From an archaeon (lineage in GTDB: Archaea > B1Sed10-29 > JAJSAI01), in contig JAJSAI010000012.1 in NCBI GenBank assembly GCA_024274695.1, forward strand, positions 1-40,694: a DNA stretch of 40,694 nucleotides, given 5' to 3'. Shown here one piece after another: positions 1 through 10,990 of this stretch; the first letter of the stretch is position 1, and each line of letters opens with the position of its first letter. The notes under the pieces were generated by a model. It made no database searches and had not been told where the DNA came from. It worked only from the letters and a program-made list of their open reading frames with translations. The translations under genes and the position numbers were made by a program.

Positions 1-339
1 CGGGTTGTTAACCTTGTCTACCACCTGAGAGAGGGTCTCTATTATGGGTTTGTCCCCTTGTATTACTGTTCCGTTTCGCCAGTCCCCGCTGAAAACAAGG
101 ACCGTCGGAACTCCCGCGCCCACACGATAGTATTCAACCACCTGCAAGAACTTTTCTTGGTTTTGGGAGTTAAAGTCTAGCATGTATTTTTCAACACTCG
201 CATTTACACTATCCAGCACTCCTGAAGAAAGCACTGCGTGACAGTGAGGGCAGCTGCTCGAGTAAAAGAACCAGACCTGCGCTGAAGACAGGGCTGGCGC
301 CAGCAGTATGGCAAGTGCAAGCAAGGTCCTGATACTCAT
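1..339 (-). CDS. Exported thioredoxin-fold protein, CPHC motif (partial, C-terminus outside window)
   Basis: The reading frame runs open from an ATG at 339 to the window edge (113 codons), so the C-terminus is missing. Residues 1-20 form a signal peptide ending in ALSSA, followed at once by a strand and a CPHC redox motif at residues 30-33. Further on, GAGVPT has the position and form of the thioredoxin cis-proline loop. These features indicate an extracytoplasmic thiol-disulfide oxidoreductase of the thioredoxin superfamily (DsbA, TlpA or glutaredoxin-like; subfamily not decidable from a fragment). A GGTGA Shine-Dalgarno lies just before the ATG. The gene is divergent from a membrane-anchored winged-helix protein with an apparently shared TATA box. 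Confidence 0.8.
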   Translation of the reverse strand, partial: MSIRTLLALAILLAPALSSAQVWFFYSSSCPHCHAVLSSGVLDSVNASVEKYMLDFNSQNQEKFLQVVEYYRVGAGVPTVLVFSGDWRNGTVIQGDKPIIETLSQVVDKVNNP

Positions 340-372
340 CCGGTTCACCGTGAGAGAGTACAGGTGAAACCA

Positions 373-380
373 TTTATAAA
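373..380. promoter_or_regulatory. Shared divergent TATA box (TTTATAAA)
   Basis: TTTATAAA is a perfect palindrome between the divergent starts at 339 and 404. It is centred about 27 nt before the ATG at 404, which fits a leaderless transcript rightward. Leftward it would start transcription around 349, leaving a roughly 10-nt leader that contains the GGTGA site of the thioredoxin-fold gene. No second TATA-like element is evident in the gap. Confidence 0.6.
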
Positions 381-403
381 AGTTGGTTTCATAAACTGAA
401 ACT

Positions 404-880
404 ATGGGATTTTATGCCAGAAATCTTTTGCTGGGACTCTCTCTTTTCGCAGGATTCGTGTTCGTAACCTCTTTCTTAGCTCTTTTGCTGCAGTCCAGCC
501 TGCCGCCGGAGTTGTGCTCCTGCAGCCCATGGGCCTGGTTACCTTACCTGATCCCCATACTCTCCTCACTGGGAATTTTTGTTGGAGGAATGGTGTTTTA
601 TCTTACTGACACGTGGGTTAAACAGAGAAAGTGCCGGATCGAAAGGAGGTTAGCAGTGGACAAAATTTTATCCTGTTTACCAGAGAATGAAAGGAGTGTT
701 ATAAGAGCACTGCAAACAGGTCCAATGTCTCAGGCGCAGCTGGGCAGAGCAACAGGGTTGGGAAAGGTAAGGGTCCACAGGATAGTGAAGAGGCTTGAGG
801 ATAAGGGGGTTGTCCGAACTGAGACTGCTGGAAGGACTAAGAAGGTGTTCTTGACCGTACTTTCAGAAAAAGAAGAGTAA
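404..880 (+). CDS. Membrane-anchored winged-helix transcriptional regulator with extracytoplasmic Cys pair
   Basis: The 158-residue protein has two N-terminal membrane helices (about residues 7-29 and 46-66) and a C-terminal winged-helix domain (about 93-152), with the pattern of MarR/TrmB-like archaeal HTH domains (SQAQLGRATGL... recognition helix VRVHRIVKRLEDKG). With the HTH in the cytoplasm, the loop between the helices faces outside and contains C38 and C40 (CSC). Divergent pairing with an exported CPHC protein suggests redox or envelope sensing, which is inference. No Shine-Dalgarno is present and the TATA box lies at about -27, so the mRNA is probably leaderless. Target genes are unknown. 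Confidence 0.7.
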   Translation: MGFYARNLLLGLSLFAGFVFVTSFLALLLQSSLPPELCSCSPWAWLPYLIPILSSLGIFVGGMVFYLTDTWVKQRKCRIERRLAVDKILSCLPENERSVIRALQTGPMSQAQLGRATGLGKVRVHRIVKRLEDKGVVRTETAGRTKKVFLTVLSEKEE

Positions 881-890
881 GTAGGGGTTT

Positions 891-1199
891 TTACTTTGCC
901 AGCTTGTTAAGCTCTGACTGTATTAGGTACTGTGCTACTGGGAAGATCACTATCCACAGCAGGAAGTACAGGATAGGGCTTTCGTCCTTCTTGACGTGCT
1001 TGGTGAACTCCTCACAGTACCTCCACATGAAGTAGATATTCACCAGGGGGATTATTGCTAGGATAAACGAGGGGATGGTCCCTCCCAGACTATTTATTTC
1101 TTCTTTTGTTTTGTAGATCCAGTAAAGCCCGTACAGACCTAAGGTGACTAGGGACAATACCACAACAACAAGTGGGTTCCTTTTTTCTACCTTTGCCAT
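891..1199 (-). CDS. DUF4234 family small membrane protein
   Basis: The 102-residue protein has three predicted membrane helices (about 9-28, 42-60, 75-92). Its N-terminal pattern, RNPLVVVVLSLVTLGLYGLY followed by a charged loop, is typical of DUF4234 proteins. Function is unknown in the family. A strong GGAGGAG site precedes the ATG and a TATA-like TTTTTTAAA lies around 1257-1266. It converges with the winged-helix gene at 404, with 10 nt between stops. Confidence 0.7.
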   Translation of the reverse strand: MAKVEKRNPLVVVVLSLVTLGLYGLYWIYKTKEEINSLGGTIPSFILAIIPLVNIYFMWRYCEEFTKHVKKDESPILYFLLWIVIFPVAQYLIQSELNKLAK

Positions 1200-1283
1200 A
1201 ATCTCACTCCTCCTTTCCGCGCTCTTGCATCCTATGACGTCTATGAAAGAAAGGATTGTTTAAAAAAGGTGCGGGCCGAAAGA

Positions 1284-1326
1284 TTTAAATACCCTTTTGA
1301 ATACTTATTCATTGAATAAATATTCA
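1284..1326 (+). promoter_or_regulatory. Promoter with tandem palindromic operator (two TGAATA-N2-TATTCA dyads)
   Basis: A TATA box (TTTAAATAC, 1284-1292) is followed by TGAATA (1298-1303), TATTCA (1306-1311), TGAATA (1313-1318) and TATTCA (1321-1326). These form two perfect 14-nt dyads with 2-nt centres, repeated at a 15-nt step, with the whole block itself a larger inverted repeat (TTTTGAATA...TATTCAAAA). The expected transcription start, about 25 nt after the TATA box, falls inside the second dyad. This geometry suggests a repressor site for the DUF5320-DUF134 operon. The binding protein is unknown; the DUF134 product encoded downstream or an ArsR-type dimer are candidates. Confidence 0.75.
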
Positions 1327-1348
1327 AAAGATTTGGAGGTGAAAGAGA

Positions 1349-1663
1349 ATGCCGTTTGGAGACAGAACAGGCCCTCTTGGACAGGGTCCGAGGACAGGAA
1401 GAGGTTTGGGGTACTGTGCAGGATATGATACCCCTGGATATACCAAACCCGGCCCTGGCTTCGGCAGAGGGCTCGGCAGAGGAAGGAGGAGGTTCTGGGC
1501 AGGACCTAGGCGAGCGTGGCAGGCACTCCCAGAATATCCTACACGGGCAGTAGAACTAACACCAGAAGACGAGAAAAGGATACTAAAATCAGAACTTGAA
1601 ACTCTGGAAGCAGAGAAGAAAGCGATAGAGAAAAGATTAAAAGACATGGAGGACAAGGGATAG
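1349..1663 (+). CDS. DUF5320 domain protein
   Basis: The 104-residue protein begins with the family signature [19 protein letters not shown] followed by GYCAGY, a Gly/Pro/Arg-rich segment, then an acidic-basic coiled coil (about 70-102). DUF5320 proteins are usually found near DUF134 and NifX/NifB-type dinitrogenase iron-molybdenum cofactor proteins in archaea and anaerobic bacteria; their function is not established. Here only the DUF134 partner is present, 4 nt downstream. The start is set by a strong GGAGGTGA at 1335-1342. Expression is probably controlled by the tandem palindrome upstream. Confidence 0.85.
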   Translation: MPFGDRTGPLGQGPRTGRGLGYCAGYDTPGYTKPGPGFGRGLGRGRRRFWAGPRRAWQALPEYPTRAVELTPEDEKRILKSELETLEAEKKAIEKRLKDMEDKG

Positions 1664-1667
1664 ACTG

Positions 1668-1973
1668 ATGCCGAGACCAAGAGTATTCCGCAGGATAAGA
1701 TGCGTGCCTGAAGTAACGTACTTTAAGCCTGCGGGCGTGAGGATGAGGGAACTGCAGGAAGTGGTGCTAGGATACGATGAGTTCGAGGCAGTGAGGCTAA
1801 AGGACCTGCTTGGGCTTGACCAACAGACTGCTGCCAAGAAAATGGGAGTATCCCAGCCCACCTTCCACAGGCTCCTGACTTCAGGAAGAAAAAAACTGGC
1901 AGACGCCATAGTAAACGGCAAGGCCCTAAGAATAGAGGGCGGGCACGTGAAGATAGTCCGGTCAAACTCTTGA
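1668..1973 (+). CDS. DUF134 family HTH protein
   Basis: The 101-residue protein matches DUF134: an MPRPR start, a Cys-containing N-terminal strand, then a sigma-70 region 4-like HTH ([20 protein letters not shown]... [20 protein letters not shown]) typical of this putative DNA-binding family. It follows DUF5320 by 4 nt, so the two form one operon. It is the natural candidate to bind the tandem palindrome at 1298-1326, but that is inference. Its 3' end overlaps the convergent amidotransferase gene by 12 nt. Confidence 0.85.
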   Translation: MPRPRVFRRIRCVPEVTYFKPAGVRMRELQEVVLGYDEFEAVRLKDLLGLDQQTAAKKMGVSQPTFHRLLTSGRKKLADAIVNGKALRIEGGHVKIVRSNS

Positions 1974-2507
1974 GAATCGTTTTATCACTTCTTTGTTCCT
2001 GACCTCGGGATGGAAAAGGAAACCGTAAATTGGGAGTTCTTTGTGCATTATTCCATGGACGCATTTTCCGCTCTCGGCTATTTTCAAAAAACTTTCTGGA
2101 ACGGTCACGGAAAGGTTATGGAGAGCGTACGCCTTAAGCTTTCCCGCGGAAACCAGGGGAGTGTCTCTTGTCACGGTAACATCTGTCATTCCTATCTCAG
2201 GCTTTTCTGGCACAAGCTTCCCTCCAAAAGCCAGGGAGATTACCTGCATTCCCGCACATATCCCCAACAAGGGCGTCGTGTTCCCCCTGACCCAAGAAAA
2301 CTTGTTCACGTGCTCTAGGTATTCGTTGTCCCGTAGCTGGGTGCCGCAGATTATTATTTTGTCCGCATCAGCCAGGTCTCCTCGTGATAGGCGGGAGTAG
2401 TGAGTCACACGGTACTCCTGACCCTCATCCTTTAGTATATCAGTCACGGGCCTGACGAACTCGTGCTCTGCAAGCCTGTTTTTGCATACGCTCACCACGA
2501 GGATCAT
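1962..2507 (-). CDS. Class I glutamine amidotransferase (GATase1), translationally coupled to Dph6
   Basis: The 181-residue single-domain protein has the GATase1 nucleophile elbow GICAGMQ (C84) and the His-x-Glu of the triad in FHPEV (H166, E168), so it should release ammonia from glutamine. It resembles the GMP-synthase glutaminase subunit family but lacks an attached synthetase domain. Its ATG overlaps the stop of the diphthine-ammonia ligase gene (ATGA), implying translational coupling. Supplying ammonia to that ligase is an attractive inference. Alternatively it could be a GuaA-type subunit acting with a distant partner. Confidence 0.8.
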   Translation of the reverse strand: MILVVSVCKNRLAEHEFVRPVTDILKDEGQEYRVTHYSRLSRGDLADADKIIICGTQLRDNEYLEHVNKFSWVRGNTTPLLGICAGMQVISLAFGGKLVPEKPEIGMTDVTVTRDTPLVSAGKLKAYALHNLSVTVPESFLKIAESGKCVHGIMHKELPIYGFLFHPEVRNKEVIKRFSRV

Positions 2508-3178
2508 TCCAGAACAGCCTCCTTTACAACATACCTTCCAACATTATTCTTGTACTCTATCTCATAGTCCTTCACTACGAGTCTTTTCCTGAACATGGGG
2601 CCGTCAAGCACAAGCGTCTCAAACTCTCCTCCCTCGCCAGCAGGGTTTATTCCGTAACTTTCCTCAAGCTTGATGAGCTGCTTTACTGTCTCAGGATCTA
2701 TTTTCTTCCCAAGCCATACCCTATCAAAAGGATATGCGAAAACTCCTGAAATGATTACCTCAAAGCCTGACGCGAGCAGTTCCCGCAACACCCTGTGTGG
2801 TTTCATCTGCCACAGAGGATTGAAACACCATACACCCAGCTCGTTACAGATCCTTTGTATCCTGCTGGCCTGGTAAACAGAGTTTATGGCCCCACTCACG
2901 ACCCCCTCAATGCCCTGCTCCTCCATGGCCCGTGAGATTGCCCTTTTTAGGTCCGCGAGTTCATCCTCTTTCTCTCCTTTTGTCCTCACAGTCACCAATG
3001 GCAGTCCCAGGGCCTCTGCCTGCAATCTGGTCAAGTGTATATTCGGGGTGTGGAACATGTAGCTCTCGGGATTCTCAGACTCCAGGGTTATCAGGCACGC
3101 GACTTCGTCTGTCTGCATTGCCTTGTGCATTGCAAGACAGGAGTCCTTTCCTCCCGAGAAAAGAATCCCAAGCCTCAT
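2504..3178 (-). CDS. dph6: Diphthine--ammonia ligase (Dph6 / ATP-pyrophosphatase domain)
   Basis: The 224-residue protein has the N-type ATP pyrophosphatase loop SGGKDS (residues 8-13) and the family-specific GEGGEFET motif near residue 180. Dph6 catalyses the last step of diphthamide synthesis on elongation factor 2, amidating diphthine with ammonium and ATP. It has the single-domain archaeal length, without the RidA-like extensions of eukaryotic Dph6. A TATA box (TTTTTATAC) is centred about 27 nt before the ATG, so the transcript is probably leaderless. A glutamine amidotransferase gene overlaps its 3' end. Confidence 0.9.
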   Translation of the reverse strand: MRLGILFSGGKDSCLAMHKAMQTDEVACLITLESENPESYMFHTPNIHLTRLQAEALGLPLVTVRTKGEKEDELADLKRAISRAMEEQGIEGVVSGAINSVYQASRIQRICNELGVWCFNPLWQMKPHRVLRELLASGFEVIISGVFAYPFDRVWLGKKIDPETVKQLIKLEESYGINPAGEGGEFETLVLDGPMFRKRLVVKDYEIEYKNNVGRYVVKEAVLE

Positions 3179-3216
3179 TGTTTTCTTTTTCCAGAAGAAG
3201 AGTATAAAAAAGGGTT

Positions 3217-4443
3217 TCAGGAGACTCTCACGAGCCTGAGACCCTGGTTTCCTGAAGGAAAGCGTTCTCTTCTTCTGCTTTCCCTGAAACCTCCTCTGTG
3301 CACTGGCCTTCTCTGGTCCGAAGTTCTGAACCTTACTCTTCGGAAATTGACTTCTTCAGCCTTTCTTATCTTGAACCCGTGCCTGGATTTTATCCTCGCG
3401 AACTTGTCGTAGTCATCTCTGGTAATGATGTTGAGAACCTTGCCCTTGCTGCCCATTCTCGCTGTCCTGCCTATCCTGTGAACGTATTCTTTAGGGTCTC
3501 TTGGTATCCCGTAGTTGAAAACGTGAGTAAGCTTGTCAATGTCTATACCCCTGGCGGCCACGTCTGTAGCAACCAGCACACGGGTTCTTCCTTTTCTGAA
3601 GTTGTCAAGGGTCTTGTTCCTCCTGGACTGGGAAAGGCCCCCGTGCAGGGGTTCTGCCTTGATACCCTGAGCGCGCAGGTTGTCTGCCACAAGATCAACG
3701 TCCCTGCGCGTGTTACAGAATACGATCGTTTTCTCATACTCTTCTGACTTGAGCAGGTGCGCGAGCAGGGAAAACCGTTCGTTCTTCTGTGCGTCATAGT
3801 ACACCTGAGTAAGAAGGGTGTGGTCAACGTACTGTCTGGTGTTCACTTCCTCAGGATCATTCATGTGTCTTGAAACGAGCTTGTACAGTCCTCTTGACAG
3901 CGTGGCGCTGAACAAAAGAGTCTGCTTATGGGCTGGGAGTAGGTCAAGGATTCTGTTAATGTCTTGTATGAATCCCATGTCAAGCATCCTGTCAGCCTCG
4001 TCCAGGACAACTGTTTGCACTCTTGAAAGGTCAATTGTCTTTCTTCCCGCATGGTCTAGCAGTCTCCCAGGAGTGCCGACCACGATGTCTGCTTTCCTGA
4101 GGGCTCGTTCTTGGGGCTCGAGAGCAACTCCCCCATACACTGCGGTGATTTTCGCTCTCGTTCCTTTTGCCAGTTTGTTCAGGTGCGAGGATATCTGTTC
4201 CGCGAGCTCCCGCGTGGGAGCAACCACAAGAGCCTGGATTCCTTTGCCGGGAATCGTTTTCTCTATTATAGGTATTCCGAAAGCGGCTGTCTTTCCAGAC
4301 CCTGTTTCTGACTGGACCATCACGTCCTTTCCCTCCCTAATTAGAGGGATTGATTTTTCCTGAACTCGTGTTGGCTCTTTGAATCGCATTTCTTCCAGAG
4401 CATTGAGTATTCTCTCGTCTGAGACTATCTGTTCAAACCTCAT
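3217..4443 (-). CDS. DEAD-box ATP-dependent RNA helicase
   Basis: The 408-residue protein carries the full DEAD-box set: a Q-motif-like EPTRVQ (about 23-28), motif I SETGSGKT (45-52), PTRELAEQ (76-83), TPGR, DEAD (148-151), SAT (179-181), the motif V region ATDVAARGID and motif VI HRIGRTAR (322-329). A basic Arg/Gly-rich tail follows the helicase core and could contact RNA. Such proteins remodel RNA in ribosome assembly or mRNA turnover; the specific role is not visible. It is transcribed leftward downstream of sfsA. Confidence 0.95.
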   Translation of the reverse strand: MRFEQIVSDERILNALEEMRFKEPTRVQEKSIPLIREGKDVMVQSETGSGKTAAFGIPIIEKTIPGKGIQALVVAPTRELAEQISSHLNKLAKGTRAKITAVYGGVALEPQERALRKADIVVGTPGRLLDHAGRKTIDLSRVQTVVLDEADRMLDMGFIQDINRILDLLPAHKQTLLFSATLSRGLYKLVSRHMNDPEEVNTRQYVDHTLLTQVYYDAQKNERFSLLAHLLKSEEYEKTIVFCNTRRDVDLVADNLRAQGIKAEPLHGGLSQSRRNKTLDNFRKGRTRVLVATDVAARGIDIDKLTHVFNYGIPRDPKEYVHRIGRTARMGSKGKVLNIITRDDYDKFARIKSRHGFKIRKAEEVNFRRVRFRTSDQRRPVHRGGFRESRRRERFPSGNQGLRLVRVS

Positions 4444-4481
4444 CTTGTATCTTACCTCTTTCTTTTTGTGTCCCGCGGAAG

Positions 4482-5249
4482 CTAGTTCCCAAAAAGAGCG
4501 CGAAACACAACACTGGTTTCAAGCGCCTTGAGAAGTAGCCTGCGCTTGGAGCATGATAAGAACAGGGAGTATATAAAACAGTCAGTCCAGGTCACAGGAA
4601 CTTCTCCAACGAAATAAACTGTTAGGGTCCTGTCTCGTACTATTGTTTTGAACTTTACTGCCCTTATCTCAGCCCCTGCCTCCGCCGCTGTTCTCACAGC
4701 AGTGCAGAAGTCAGGGTCTGTCCCGCAGTTAAACTTGAGCTCTCTCGCGGTCGGGTGGAAAACCAGGAACAAAAGAGATCCCTTGTGCCTCGCGATCTCG
4801 AGCGCGTGCCTTGCCCCCCGGGTAGTGGGAGCGTCCGGGAAAAATGCTATTCTATCCCTGAGCAGGGTGCAGCCCTTTACTTCCAAGGGACGGTCATCCT
4901 CAAGCAGGAAGTCTATCCTGCTCCCCCCTATCTTGACTTCCCTGGCAGCAATGCCTTGTCCGAAAACGCTCGGGATCACTGCCTCCGCTACCTCGGAGTG
5001 GTACCCTGAGTTAAGGAAAACCCAGTATTTCCCGTGCTTTACGGCAAGAACATCGTGACACGTTTTCCGCTTCTTCCCACAGTTTTCAACTATGATCATT
5101 TCGGCTCCAGGAACGAGAAGCTCTTTGAGTCTTCCTGGATCATGCAAGTGCGCTCTCCTCCCGTCAGCCAGCCTCACGGTGAACCTGTTCTCCCGCTGCT
5201 GAAAAACCGCCTTTTCAACACCCCTGAATTCCAACACCTTTTTATTCAT
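4482..5249 (-). CDS. sfsA: SfsA family protein (DNA/RNA nuclease-like)
   Basis: The 255-residue product starting at the ATG at 5249 matches SfsA: HLHDPGRLKELL near the N-terminus, a nuclease-like core with IDFLLEDD...LEVKG, FPDAPTTRG and FLVFHPTA. SfsA was named for sugar-fermentation stimulation in E. coli; its fold contains a PD-(D/E)XK-like arrangement, matching the visible D...E-V-K. The frame is open for 51 more codons upstream, but that stretch has no family similarity and runs through the rRNA promoter, so the ATG at 5249 is preferred. It is divergent from the rRNA operon. Confidence 0.88.
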   Translation of the reverse strand: MNKKVLEFRGVEKAVFQQRENRFTVRLADGRRAHLHDPGRLKELLVPGAEMIIVENCGKKRKTCHDVLAVKHGKYWVFLNSGYHSEVAEAVIPSVFGQGIAAREVKIGGSRIDFLLEDDRPLEVKGCTLLRDRIAFFPDAPTTRGARHALEIARHKGSLLFLVFHPTARELKFNCGTDPDFCTAVRTAAEAGAEIRAVKFKTIVRDRTLTVYFVGEVPVTWTDCFIYSLFLSCSKRRLLLKALETSVVFRALFGN

Positions 5250-5298
5250 GTTATCACTAAAAGGGATCGAAGTTACGGGTAAAATGAGGGGAGAAACC

Positions 5299-5306
5299 TT
5301 TAAATA
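5299..5306 (+). promoter_or_regulatory. rRNA operon TATA box (TTTAAATA)
   Basis: GAAACC followed by TTTAAATA is a good BRE/TATA combination. It would start transcription near 5330, about 200 nt before mature 16S. The reverse complement TATTTAAA could also serve the leftward sfsA gene, whose ATG is 50 nt away. No other comparable element lies between here and 16S. Confidence 0.65.
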
Positions 5307-5435
5307 CCCGTTGTTGAACAAATAGTATCTGCAGGTGAGGTGCGGATTTCTCGGGAAGCACTGATGCTTTTTGCCTGTCAAAAAAACGAGGGACGGGAAC
5401 AAGTTTTTTGACCGTCCTGATGATGGTTATGAGGT

Positions 5436-5468
5436 CCTGAGCAAGAGGTGTTATTGCACCTTCTCAGG
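5436..5468 (+). other. Hairpin in pre-16S leader
   Basis: CCTGAG (5436-5441) pairs with CTCAGG (5463-5468), and inside it GGTG (5447-5450) pairs with CACC (5457-5460). It sits between the rRNA promoter and the 16S processing stem. It may be part of leader folding; no specific function is evident. Confidence 0.45.
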
Positions 5469-5476
5469 CCTGATGT

Positions 5477-5506
5477 GAGCTCGACCCGGACAGGAAAGAC
5501 CCTGCC
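5477..5506 (+). other. 5' half of 16S processing stem with bulge-helix-bulge motif
   Basis: GACCCTGCC (5498-5506) pairs perfectly with GGCAGGGTC (7045-7053). Outward, CCCGG (5485-5489) pairs within CCGGG (7062-7066), and GAGC/GCTC extends the stem. Between these helices ACAG pairs with CTGT as a 4-bp helix, flanked by a 3-nt bulge on each strand (GAA on the 5' side, AGA on the 3' side). That is the bulge-helix-bulge substrate of archaeal tRNA-splicing endonuclease used in pre-16S excision. Confidence 0.8.
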
Positions 5507-5526
5507 AATTCAAAAACAGCAGGTCA

Positions 5527-7026
<1,500 letters not shown>

Positions 7027-7193
7027 TCCGTACAAAAAACTAACGGCAGGGTCGCTGTAGACCGGGATCGGGCTCGCGCAAAACCAGAACATGAGGATGC
7101 CAAGGCAACCCCTTGGTGTCTGAAGCGTAGCCGGTGAGCATTTTCATGCTCCTGCTGGCGATGACGCGCTGTAGGACCCGTCGCTGGAGAACA
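7027..7193 (+). other. 16S-23S spacer without tRNA
   Basis: About 167 nt. It holds the 3' half of the 16S processing stem (7045-7076), a small hairpin (CCAAGG...CCTTGG, about 7100-7115), a second hairpin GAGCAT-TTTC-ATGCTC (7136-7151), and the 5' half of the 23S processing stem (7164-7181). No tRNA-Ala or other tRNA can be folded from it, unlike most euryarchaeal spacers. Confidence 0.85.
7164..7181 (+). other. 5' half of 23S processing stem
   Basis: Eighteen nucleotides starting ACGCGCTGTAGG pair without mismatch with 10264-10281, just outside the ends of 23S. This is the excision stem of pre-23S. I could not place a clean bulge-helix-bulge in the immediate flanks. Confidence 0.85.
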
Positions 7194-10243
<3,050 letters not shown>

Positions 10244-10263
10244 AAAGTTCTTCCAGCACCAAA

Positions 10264-10281
10264 ACGGGTCCTACAGCGCGT
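10264..10281 (+). other. 3' half of 23S processing stem
   Basis: This is the perfect complement of 7164-7181 (ends CCTACAGCGCGT). It is followed by an A-rich stretch and then the HAD hydrolase gene, with no room for 5S rRNA or tRNA. Confidence 0.85.
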
Positions 10282-10334
10282 TCCAGATCTTGTTCTAAAA
10301 AGATTAAAAAAAGAGTCAGGCGTAGTTCTTAAGC

Positions 10335-10976
10335 ATGACAAAGGAAATTAAAGCAATCATTTTTGACCTGGACGGTGTTCTTTCTGACACGAACCAGGAC
10401 CACTTCCAGGTAGAGCACGAGATCCTGTTAGAACACGGGATAAGCGTTAGCAGAGAGGAGATCTCAAGAAGGTTCAAGGGCACTCTTGCAAGAGACCTGT
10501 TCGGAACCCTGTTCAGGGAACACGGAGTTAACGCGAGCGTGGAACAAGCGGTCAACACCAAGTGGGAACGGTTGAAAAAAAGGATTGAGGAGAAGGGTGT
10601 TAAAGAGATTCCTGGAGCAACGGAACTCGTGAAAGAACTAAAAAGAAAAGGATTCAAGCTAGCAGTGGCAAGCAGTTCTCCCAAAGATTTTGTGGAACTG
10701 GTGCTGGAAAAACTGGGGATAAGAGAGCACTTTGACGTGATAGTTTCAGGAACGGAAGTAGGGAAAGGAAAAAGGGAGCCTGACGTGTTCTTGAAAGCAG
10801 CAGAAGAACTTGGCCTGCAACCCTCAGAATGCGTGGTCATAGAGGACAGTGTTGACGGGATGAAGTCAGCCAAGGACACTGGGTTTACTGTAATAGGCCT
10901 CGTGAAAGACCCTTCGGGCGAAACGCCTGCGGACTTCAACGTAACGTCATTAGAACAACTGCTGAACATGTTGTAA
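10335..10976 (+). CDS. HAD-superfamily hydrolase, beta-phosphoglucomutase/phosphatase-like
   Basis: The 213-residue protein has all HAD motifs: FDLDGV with nucleophile D11 and acid/base D13, SSSP (motif II), a Lys in GKREPDVF (motif III) and EDS (motif IV). A helical cap lies between motifs I and II, as in the beta-phosphoglucomutase/GPH group. The substrate is probably a small phosphorylated metabolite and cannot be assigned. It is the first gene after 23S; a TATA-like GATTAAAAA near 10302-10310 lies about 29 nt before the ATG, so it may have its own leaderless promoter. An APC permease gene follows by 14 nt. Confidence 0.9.
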   Translation: MTKEIKAIIFDLDGVLSDTNQDHFQVEHEILLEHGISVSREEISRRFKGTLARDLFGTLFREHGVNASVEQAVNTKWERLKKRIEEKGVKEIPGATELVKELKRKGFKLAVASSSPKDFVELVLEKLGIREHFDVIVSGTEVGKGKREPDVFLKAAEELGLQPSECVVIEDSVDGMKSAKDTGFTVIGLVKDPSGETPADFNVTSLEQLLNML

Positions 10977-10990
10977 AGAAGTGATCTGAC

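Noticed and set aside
4482-5402. Longer SfsA start at 5402 (51 extra residues)
   Set aside because: The extra part resembles no SfsA protein and runs through the rRNA promoter; similarity begins at the ATG at 5249.
5410-5445. Box C/D sRNA in the rRNA leader (TGATGA then CTGA)
   Set aside because: The spacing is too short for C, D', C', D boxes and the CTGA is part of a hairpin stem; probably chance.
7027-7193. tRNA-Ala in the 16S-23S spacer
   Set aside because: No acceptor/T-arm pairing or GTTCAAATC-type T-loop is present; the hairpins there do not form a cloverleaf.
10244-10334. 5S rRNA after 23S
   Set aside because: Only 91 nt remain before the HAD gene, including the processing stem and an A-rich stretch; too short for 5S.
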